Positions 58,001 to 64,000 of a stretch of 64,000 nucleotides of DNA are shown here, piece by piece. The stretch comes from Telmatactis stephensoni (Eukaryota; Cnidaria; Anthozoa; Actiniaria; Isophelliidae), in the NCBI GenBank assembly GCA_029948255.1, contig JALIZF010001915.1, positions 744,001 through 808,000 on the forward strand, written 5' to 3'. Each line of letters starts with the position of its first letter. Positions within the stretch are counted from its first letter, which is position 1. The notes below the pieces were generated by a model, which did not search any database, was not told the origin of the DNA, and saw nothing but the letters and a program-made list of their open reading frames with translations. A program made the translations under genes and the position numbers.

Positions 58001-59880
58001 ATATTTGAGTACAGTGCAAAGCAAATGAATATCAAAATACTTTCTATTTTTGTAAATCATCTAGTAATGATTCCTGTCAAAAGATATTGAGTTATTTTGA
58101 GTTAATTTTGTTTTGTAGAAACTGTACTGACTATGGCAACAATATGAAAGATGTGAATGGACCAATTAACCTTAAATCAAAATATAAAGAAAGCAAAAAA
58201 TATGGCAACTTGAGAGGTATTTGCAACACTTGTAAAGGAAATTGACAATCAACAGAGACAGATATGAAATCTACTTCTTATACTAAAACTATTTTTAGCA
58301 TTAGGTAAATTTCTGAGCATATATAGGACTGTATGGTTATTATGGTTGGTAATATTGGATTGAGTCAAGGAACTAAAGCTTATCTTGGTCAATATTAGTA
58401 TTTTGGATTGTCTAAAAGTGGTCCAAGACCATAAAAATCAAGTAGAAATCTCCGTAGTAACATAAAAGACTTCGTAACACTCTTAAAAACACAAGAATGC
58501 ACATTAAAGAACAAGCCATGGTCACTCACAATAAGACCTTTCAAAAAAACACGTTTTAATTTACATAAAATACTAACAAAAAATACTACAATTGTGGTCG
58601 TAAATGCTTTAGAATTGAACGATTTAGGAACATACGGCGAGATAATTTCATGTATATTCTAAAGTACATGATGGGAATTTTGAAGATTGACAGCGATTTT
58701 GTATCACGAAGTTTGTTTTGATGGGTTTTCGAAAGTAACAGACGTACAGGGTAACCAGTTCGTATACCACACAAAGAACTCTTCAGATGGCAACGTATTT
58801 TAATGAATTAAAAGCTATGTTACACTTAGGTTAGGAAACGGCGAACCCTTTTCACCCTCATTAAACTTATAGTATACGGTGTTGGTGTAAATCTTGTTAA
58901 GAAAATCATATAAAAGCACCAAAAATAAACTGTCAACGCAGAAAAATCAATAGATAACATTTCTTGGAGACATGATCTTGACAGGCAAGACGTAAAAACA
59001 CATTTCTGGATGCTCTTTTTATTCCCTACCTCGAAAAGCGAATAAATCTAGGCCTGATTGAGTGGTTTCCTGTCTAAGATTCATTCATAGTTTACAGAGT
59101 ATTAATCCTAAGATCGAAGCCTGCATCGACGTCAATCCAAATGGGAACGTAGTGAAATATTTCCTGTCCCAGTTTGAATGAATGAAAGAATAGAAAATGT
59201 TTGAACAGGTTGGTTAAATACGATGAGAACTATCAGAGGAAGACTTAAAGGGGAATTATCCTAATCTCTGGCTTAACTGGACAGTAATACGGGGAATATT
59301 ATAATGAGGAATATTTTTAAAGCGAAAGCATAAGAGAAAGTAGTAACTTTACCTCGAATAGTGTTGTCTCAATGCAAAAGCTGCATTCGTACACGTAGAA
59401 GGAAGATTAAAAACTTCGGCTATATCTCTCCATTTTTTATCCTCAGTGACCTAAAATCCAATTATAAATAAATATAAGGTCCAAAGGCCGGCACTAATTC
59501 ATCTACAACCTATATTTAATAGCGTTAAAGGGAACAGCTTTTAAGTTAACTCGCTTACCTTAACCCATCCTCCGTACCAAGTGACTTTTTTGTATAAAAG
59601 GTACAAGTCTAAAAACTGTCCCCCAAGCCATGGAAGACGTCGAAACGGTGACCTGAACAAGAGAATAAAGTTCAACGAGGTTAGAGGGGATGTTTCCTGG
59701 TTGACTATAAAAACATTCATGCGAGAAACCCAGATTTTTGAGGATAAACTAGACGTCTTACCCTTTGGATTCGTGGAACTTCTTCAGTTTAGCCAAAAAA
59801 AAGTTGTACTCTTTCTCGTAGCTTGCCGGGTCCATGCCCAACTCTTTTGCAGTTTTACGGAAGTGCGCTGACTGAAACAT
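37008..59880 (-). CDS. ARID2: ARID2 (BAF200), PBAF chromatin-remodelling subunit (one frameshift in exon 4)
   Basis: ARID2 defines the PBAF form of SWI/SNF. The 23 coding exons are 59880-59762, 59652-59559, 59450-59353, 56407-56294, 54989-54963, 53631-53501, 52993-52877, 52023-51966, 51855-51767, 51279-51203, 48435-48354, 47874-47778, 47431-47313, 46401-46311, 45194-45057, 44493-44418, 43996-43862, 43224-41977, 41561-40212, 39487-39349, 38253-38050, 37614-37523, 37161-37008; all junction phases agree. About 1,615 residues. Order: ARID domain (exons 1-4; [16 protein letters not shown]), a helical repeat region ([19 protein letters not shown]), an RFX-type winged helix (exons 16-18; [20 protein letters not shown]), two large Gln/Pro and Ser-rich exons, a zinc-finger region (CKWANC; CMWENC) and a conserved C-terminal helical tail. 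The exon sum is 3n+1; in exon 4 the frame changes near 56350-56356, so one base is surplus there. Many MITEs lie in its introns. Confidence 0.95.
37235..37380. repeat. GAAC/GAAT/GGAT tetramer array
   Basis: Imperfect GAACGAAC, GAATGAAC and GGATGGATGGATGG units lie in the last ARID2 intron. Same style as 15505-15705 and 47925-48040. Confidence 0.85.
38330..38750. mobile_element. MITE in ARID2 intron 20
   Basis: The left end GTCCCAAGTGACGTTTTGGA and the right end CCAGAACGTCACTTGGGAC are inverted matches, with GATTTTTCAAG against GCTGAAAAATC continuing inside. Noncoding, 421 bases. Confidence 0.8.
38791..39139. mobile_element. MITE with CACTAGGATCATCCTAG ends, carrying a nested MITE
   Basis: The left end (GGGGTGTTTACATGACACTA, then GGATCATCCTAG) is inverted at the right (AGGATGATTCACCTGCC, then AGGATGATCCTAGTGCCATG). 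The GAGTAGATTTCG-family MITE is inserted at 38856-38989 inside it, so that insertion is younger. Confidence 0.8.
38856..38989. mobile_element. GAGTAGATTTCG-family MITE, nested
   Basis: The best-preserved copy in the window: GAGTAGATTTCGTATGACTG at the left and ACTCATACGAAATCTGCTC at the right, with TA duplicated at 38854-38855 and 38990-38991. The interior is built of CACGGTCACGG/GCACGGCGCGG words. Confidence 0.9.
43295..43770. mobile_element. Second copy of the composite repeat at 14705-15140
   Basis: It shares TCTAATAGATTCACAGATGA-like, TGTGCATCTGTTAGAG, ATATTCATCGAAACATTT and CCAATCAGAGTGTG-type words with the EXT2 intron 11 copy, in the same order. It lies in ARID2 intron 17. Confidence 0.7.
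45278..46296 (-). pseudogene. Degraded hAT-type transposon with transposase C-terminal remnant
   Basis: Ends CAGGGTTCCCAC and GTGGGAACCCTG are perfect inverted repeats; the flanking 8-mers TAATAATA and TAATAGCA match at six of eight positions. The minus strand encodes [20 protein letters not shown] followed by [14 protein letters not shown], the pattern seen in the C-terminal dimerisation region of hAT-like transposases. After a stop and a frameshift comes a Lys/Glu-rich coiled coil ([20 protein letters not shown], then [16 protein letters not shown]) ending at 45499. Most of the transposase is missing. It lies in ARID2 intron 14, in the same orientation as ARID2. Confidence 0.75.
46488..47065. 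mobile_element. Non-autonomous element with nested hairpin
   Basis: AATAGATGGATAAAATGAAGTCCATT near 46497-46522 is inverted at about 47030-47060 (AATGGACTTCATTTATCCAT). Inside, 46580-46790 is another imperfect palindrome (AACAAATAGAACAGC against GATGTTCTATTTGTT). ARID2 intron 13. Confidence 0.6.
47501..47618. mobile_element. Decayed GAGTAGATTTCG-family MITE
   Basis: GAGCAGATTTCGTATGACTG at the left is clear. The right end is degraded (TGACATGGTCATGGCCATGC). ARID2 intron 12. Confidence 0.65.
47925..48040. repeat. GAATGAACAAA tetramer array
   Basis: Units of GAAT, GAAC and AAAC dominate in ARID2 intron 11. Confidence 0.85.
48095..48338. mobile_element. MITE in ARID2 intron 11
   Basis: The left end GTTTAAAGCCCACCGCACAC is inverted at the right as GTGCGGTGGGCTTAAAC, with GAGAAACTG against CAGTTTTTC continuing inside. 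244 bases, noncoding. Confidence 0.85.
48531..48695. mobile_element. MITE in ARID2 intron 10
   Basis: AGGAAAAAAATGTCAATTCC at the left is a near-perfect inverse of GGAATTGACATTTTTTTCCT at the right. Confidence 0.85.
50668..50848. mobile_element. Hairpin MITE in ARID2 intron 10
   Basis: Arms GTGCTAGAAGAGAAATCCCA ... TCCTAACAAAGCAGAGAAAA and their complements (TTTTCTCTCTGCTTTGTTAG ... GGGAATTCTCTTCTAGCAC) close on a loop of about five bases near 50758. The 181-base hairpin is nearly complete. Confidence 0.85.
51455..51601. mobile_element. MITE in ARID2 intron 9
   Basis: GTTCACAACAATAAAGTTTA is inverted at the right as AATAAACTTTGTTGTGAAC. 147 bases. Confidence 0.85.
52293..52420 (-). mobile_element. 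tRNA-derived SINE, antisense
   Basis: On the minus strand it contains ACTAGCTGAAGCTGAACTTG, CAACCATCTTTGTAAATAGC and GCCAGCTGGGATTCTTAGC, the body seen in the SINEs at 16429 and 55572. It is in the same orientation as ARID2. Confidence 0.65.
53795..54152. mobile_element. Foldback MITE, complete copy
   Basis: AATGAGCTTTTATCA at the left and TGATAAAAGCTCATT at the right are perfect inverted ends. Further in, ATTACCATAGCTGGAAAGAG is inverted as CTCTTTCCAGCTATGGTAAT, and GCAAAGGTTTTC sits near the middle. 358 bases, ARID2 intron 5. The partial copy is at 246-520. Confidence 0.85.
55572..55770 (+). mobile_element. tRNA-derived SINE
   Basis: The head has GCACGGTCAAGTGGGCAGCG (box A-like) and AAGTTCAAGTCC (box B-like); the body has CAACCATGCTTGTAAATAGC and ACCAGTTGGGATTCTTAAA. 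It aligns along most of its length with 16429-16625. ARID2 intron 4, antisense to the gene. Confidence 0.8.
56032..56214. mobile_element. MITE 80 bases from ARID2 exon 4
   Basis: GTGTAGTTCCAGAAAATATC is inverted as GATATTTTCTGGAACTACAC. 183 bases. Its inner edge lies about 80 bases downstream of the exon 4 donor in ARID2 orientation. Confidence 0.85.
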
Positions 59881-60994
59881 TTTCCAGGCAAGCCTTGTTA
59901 TCCCCTTTGCAAATACAAAGTTATGAACGCTTTCAAAAATGGTGGGAGTTTTGAATTTCTAGTCTTTCAAGCCTGTCCACCAATCACGCAAACCAGTGTC
60001 TCCATAGAATAGTGACAAAAATACGATAATAACTTCAAAATACAACCTCTCGTCGACGTACACACACTTCAGTAATCCCAATAATGTATTCCTCTCGAGG
60101 ACTTTGATAACTGTGGACGATGGATGTTCAAATTTTTCTCAAAACTAAAGCCAGAACTGAAGACTGACTGCTAGAGCGGCCATTGTTGCTAACTGCATTA
60201 CATCAGAGTCCTACATAAATCATGATAAACACCAGTAAAACTCCGAGAAAGGCAAATCACTGCCTTCAGACAGTCCCATAAAAATGCTAAGTTCCGTCCA
60301 AACGCGACAAGTCACAGGAATTCCAGATGAAATGCGTAGAAAATTCAAAAGCTGGACTGAATATGGGTACCACGAGATACACTGAGGAGAGATATACAGA
60401 AGCCGATCTAAAACACCTTCTTATTCCGTTATTGCAAGTATTAAAGGCGAACTGAGAAAATACGAGTCTTCTTTGATATCTTCTTGAGACAACGTGATTA
60501 ACTGGAGCTCAGGAATTGCTTCTTTTCCCTCCAAATACTATCATTTTTAATAACACTTATTCTTTGCATTCATAAACGGAGGACAAAATTTCCCTTCAAC
60601 ACGAGATCCAAACTGACTAAAGCGCTGTGCACCGAACTTTGGGAGAAAATACGTCCTAATCATTTACCGCCACATCAAAAAGGCACTTTCTTATGCGAAA
60701 AATATCTTCAAATCTAAAAACAAACCAATGAAGTTTCCTTAATGTTAATGAGATAAACCATATGTTGATAACAGGTTCAGCTAAAAAAAGAATGAAAACA
60801 ATTTCTTTCTATATTATTACTGTCTCTAGTGATAGGAAGAGTTATTCTTATAACCTCTAAGTCAATTTACTATTCGTTTTTAGAGGGGGGTCTTACTATT
60901 GCTGTGTGGGAACATACGATGTTCGAAACTAAGAAATAGTAAAATACCAGTGTCTTTCATTCTGCAAATATTTTCGTTTTCGAACTTTTAAATT
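59881..60994. other. Upstream region of ARID2
   Basis: Holds the ARID2 5' UTR and probably its promoter. I see no TATA box at the usual distance from 59880 and no supported exon. The start [10 protein letters not shown] was chosen because it is the first ATG opening the frame into the ARID domain. Confidence 0.45.
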
Positions 60995-61396
60995 TCAGTA
61001 TTGTATTTCACGACCGATGCACCTAAAGCTCGCACTCATCAAGTTTGTGAATTTCTTAATTTTGGTTCTTCGTTCTTGAACTAAGAAACTAAACGAGCTG
61101 GGGTTACCTTTAAAATCGTCTTTCAATAACAGCTTATCGTTTAGTTTTTGTCGCAGTGATTGTGAGACGTTTTTTATCCACCGAGACGATCCTCGGGAGT
61201 GGCTGAAAGTCGAGACCCGGAAGTAGTATTCACACCAGATGGGCTTCCTGTGGTAAGGAAACCGGAAGTTCGCCAAAACTATATCAGAGGAAAAGTAGTG
61301 CATTTTTGTGAAATGTGAAACGGACTTCTTGATGCTGTGCACAACCATCTCCACCTCAATCGGCGAGTAAGGAAACCACTCAATAGTGGTTTTCAC
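60995..61396 (-). other. Unassigned ORF, possible first exon
   Basis: An open frame runs from about 61420 to 60995 on the minus strand. An internal ATG in good context begins MVVHSIKKSVSHFTKMHYFS and continues with IVLANFRFPYHRKPIWCEYY. I do not recognise it. A candidate donor (AAAG then GTAACC, near 61110) lies inside the frame, so it may be one exon of a longer gene or a chance ORF. The ETS and YY1-like sites just upstream favour a real minus-strand promoter, but no second exon was found. Confidence 0.25.
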
Positions 61397-61444
61397 AAAA
61401 TCTGTGAAATACGCTTCAGTTATAGACGACTTTCAAAAATGGCG
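61217..61444 (-). promoter_or_regulatory. ETS pair and YY1-like motif
   Basis: Two CCGGAAGT sites lie at 61217-61224 and 61262-61269, and AAAATGGCGGC, a consensus YY1 site, at about 61434-61444. YY1 sites of this form usually sit at or just downstream of TATA-less start sites. The gene served is uncertain: the ORF at 60995-61396 or ARID2, whose start codon is 1.3-1.6 kb away. Confidence 0.4.
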
Positions 61445-61477
61445 GCCTAGTACATGTGAAGATCTGTTGTTAGGGAC

Positions 61478-61755
61478 CAAGAGACCATAATACTAAGAGA
61501 GCGAAGCTCAGTATTGATGTCTGTGCCATGTTCGTGGCGGCTAAGGCTATTTTTAGTAACTTCGCCATCGCGCGCGCAAGGCTCTTAAACAATAGAATTC
61601 AAACGGTCCCGTCCGCGCGCACGTCAAAAATCAAATTCTATTCGTTGAGGGACTTGCGCGCGCGATGGCGAAGTTACTAAAAATAGCCTTAGCCGCCACG
61701 AACATGGCACAGACATCAATACTGAGCTTCCCTCTCTTAGTATTATGGTCTCTTG
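61478..61755. mobile_element. Nested palindromic MITE with 7-bp duplication
   Basis: The ends are CAAGAGACCATAATACTAAG and its inverse CTTAGTATTATGGTCTCTTG; arms of about 105 bases include GCGCGCGATGGCGAAGTTAC. TAGGGAC is duplicated at 61471-61477 and 61756-61762. The insertion split the terminus of the surrounding element. Confidence 0.85.
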
Positions 61756-62156
61756 TAGGGACGGACCATCGAGAAAAGTGATATTTGGGGAGGGGGGGGG
61801 GGGGGACAAAAAAAATCATACAAGGCAAAAAGAGAGAACAAAATTCGTGCAAAGAAGAAAGCAAAGAAAATAATCCATGCAAAGGGGAAAATCGTAGCCC
61901 AGTATTACACATAGAAAGCACTCTTGGGAGAGGAGAGGGGGAGGACGGGACAGGAGAGGAGGGAACAGAGAAAGATCAGAATCATCCCCCTTTACCACCC
62001 TCTCCAGTCGTGTCCCTCTCCTCCCCTCTCCCAAGAGGGCCGGATGCTCAGGCTAGAAAAGCCCTTCTGCAGTCATTCCTTGATTTATAAAATTTTATTA
62101 TATAAAATAAAATAGCCCTTTTGCAATTCAAAAATTCAATATATATACAATCAATA

Positions 62157-62222
62157 GAGTAGATTTCGTATGACTGTGAAAACGCACGGTTACGGCAGGA
62201 ATTTCGAATGTTTTTATGGTTA
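62157..62222. mobile_element. Half copy of the GAGTAGATTTCG MITE
   Basis: TA followed by GAGTAGATTTCGTATGACTG and ACGGTTACGGCAGGAATTTC; the right half is missing. Confidence 0.75.
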
Positions 62223-62632
62223 ACACATTGTGCAGGCTCAATTAATTCGAAAAACATGTACAAACAAACAAACAAACAAACAAAAAACATTTTCTTTCCT
62301 ATACTATCTCACTCAGATATGCCCTTTCTTTTCTTTTTCTTTGCAAGAATGTGCCAAATTGTCATAACCTTAGTACGTACAATAAATATGTCGCGGCATG
62401 CAGATACCTCTCAAAACGCTGGAATTTTTCGGACCCCTCTAGTTGCTTCCGTCTTCGGGGGTCGATCCCGGCCCGGGGGGTCGATTGTAAACGTTCAGTC
62501 TGGCTACGGCCCTGAAGTAAGCATTGCACTGTGTGCTAATGATACTTGTGCTTAAATGAAGGAAGGAGAGTATCCAGTTAACATAACTATTAACATAAGT
62601 TAAGATTAAGAATTTCACCATTAAATGAGGAT

Positions 62633-62888
62633 CTCAATGGGGTAGTGGCTATTACGGTTAACGGTTAATATTTTGGCTTTCTTACGATTACGGTTAAAGT
62701 GGGTTAAGAACTAATTCCCATTCTGTTCTTGATGGTTAAAAATTAATTTTCATTGTTGAGAACGCTGGAAAAAGCTTTTACGACTAACTTTTCATTACGG
62801 CTAACGGTTAGTTTTTTCCTGTTATTACGGCTTACGGTTAAATTTTTGGCCCTTTTATGGCTAACGGTTAACCCCATTGAGGCGCCCT
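62633..62888. repeat. Degenerate TTACGGTTAACGGTTA repeat with inverted ends
   Basis: About eight scattered units such as TTACGGTTAACGGTTA and CTAACGGTTA are bracketed by CTCAATGGGGTAG and its rough inverse ACCCCATTGAGG. Possibly a MITE with internal repeats. Confidence 0.6.
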
Positions 62889-64000
62889 TAAATTAACTTT
62901 CAAATTTTAAGGGCATTGCATGCGATGAAATACAATCTCGTGTTTTCTACAAGATATTTTCTAAAACATTCTCAATTCTCATTTTATACGAATCGGCTGT
63001 TCAAAAGTGTTTAGTGAAAACAATCAGTAAACAGTACTTGGCATTTGATTTTAAATTAATCACTTTTATTTTTTGAAAATATAATGATCAAGATGGTCTT
63101 TTAAATAGTATTTAATAAGGCTGCAAAGTACAATTTTTTTGTGATAGAATTCTTTTTGATTTCTGAATGACTGATAAACAATGGGATATTTATCTTTAAA
63201 AAAATTCGTGCAGAGGGTTTCACATGCAAAAACATCCTTCACGAGCAGAAGGCAAAAAAAAAAAAAAAAAAAATTGCAAGCTGAAATTCCCAGTGAATAA
63301 CACAGTGACACAGAAGTCAGAGTAGTCAGTGAGTCACTCACTCACTCGCACATTGTTAAATTATGTTACAGTGCATGCTCGACGTGATTGACGGCAGACC
63401 GAAAGTAACGGCTTTGGGTAAGAGATTGAAGGAAATTTGATTCCGGGACTACTGTGTCACTGTGTTATTCAAATATGCCTCGATGGGGATTAACAAAAAA
63501 ACAACAAACAAACAAACAAACAAACAAACAAAAATTCGAGCACAGCTTTAAGCTAAGAAAAAAATATCGTGCAGAGCAACAGCTCAAAAAAAAAAATTCG
63601 TGCAAGGAAAAGTGGTTTTGCTGACCTTCCCCTCCCCCACTGAGGGTGTCATTTAAAAAAACACCCTGCAAGAAGCATGCGGTGTAAAGTTGTAGGGGTA
63701 TTGTCCTTTGTGCACTCCCCTCCCCCCCACTGAACCTGAAAATCAAGGGTGCCGTCAAAAAGCAAAAAAAAAAAAAAAAAAAAAAAGCGTGCAAGCAAAT
63801 AATGATGAAAAAGATAATCCTGCGCTGCCACAAAGGCAAAAAGCAAATATCGCGCGCACACACAATTGCCCAACCCCCTCCTAAAAAATCTAATGGTCCG
63901 TCCCTTATCGTCTTGCTTCGATCGATTGATCAACGGCCATGAGAAACTCATAAAAGAACATTGCCTTCCCCGAGAAATACCACTAAACAGTTCGTGACCT

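Larger units (their letters stand above)
61473..63904. mobile_element. Putative PIF/Harbinger-type element interrupted by a MITE
   Basis: Removing the nested MITE gives a left end TTA then GGGACGGACCATC, inverted at the right as AATGGTCCGTCCC then TTA (63905-63907). TTA duplication with GGG...CCC ends fits PIF/Harbinger. The interior is low-complexity (AAACAAAC tracts, GTGCAAAG/GCAAAAAG words, poly-A) without a transposase. Whether everything between belongs to one element is uncertain. Confidence 0.5.

Noticed and set aside
1..64000. CRISPR arrays, operons or bacterial-type systems
   Set aside because: The spliced genes and animal protein families show eukaryotic nuclear DNA. The tandem repeats lack regular unique spacers.

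Overview
The window looks like nuclear DNA of an animal, most likely an anthozoan cnidarian such as a stony coral. The genes are intron-rich with GT-AG introns, the encoded proteins are metazoan (EXT2, ARID2, a KLHL protein, a chymotrypsin-fold protease), the base composition is AT-rich, and introns and spacers are full of short inverted-repeat transposons and tRNA-derived SINEs. The taxon is inferred from gene style and repeat content; no search was run.

Layout. (1) 557-7222, minus: 5' part of a secreted Cys-framed protein with a Ser/Thr-rich stalk built from serial phase 1-1 exons; the gene runs off the left edge. (2) 7223-7842: a 620-bp divergent promoter. (3) 7843-17098, plus: EXT2, the heparan sulfate co-polymerase, in 14 coding exons. 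(4) 19538-22514, plus: a secreted S1 serine protease in three exons. (5) 23761-25543, minus: a single-exon BTB-BACK-Kelch gene. (6) 25544-37007: about 11 kb with no gene I can support, filled with nested palindromic transposons, including a 1.73-kb foldback element. (7) 37008-59880, minus: ARID2 (BAF200), the PBAF subunit, in 23 coding exons. (8) 59881-64000: upstream region with ETS and YY1-like promoter motifs, one unassigned ORF and a nested DNA transposon.

The genes do not form one pathway. EXT2 acts in the Golgi, the protease and the stalk protein are secreted, the KLHL protein is a probable CUL3 adaptor and ARID2 is nuclear.

Two points stand out. EXT2, the KLHL gene and ARID2 each need removal of exactly one extra nucleotide to read through, although every splice phase otherwise agrees; this suggests insertion errors in the assembly rather than three pseudogenes. 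Several transposons can also be dated relative to each other from the window alone, because empty sites, target duplications and nesting are preserved.
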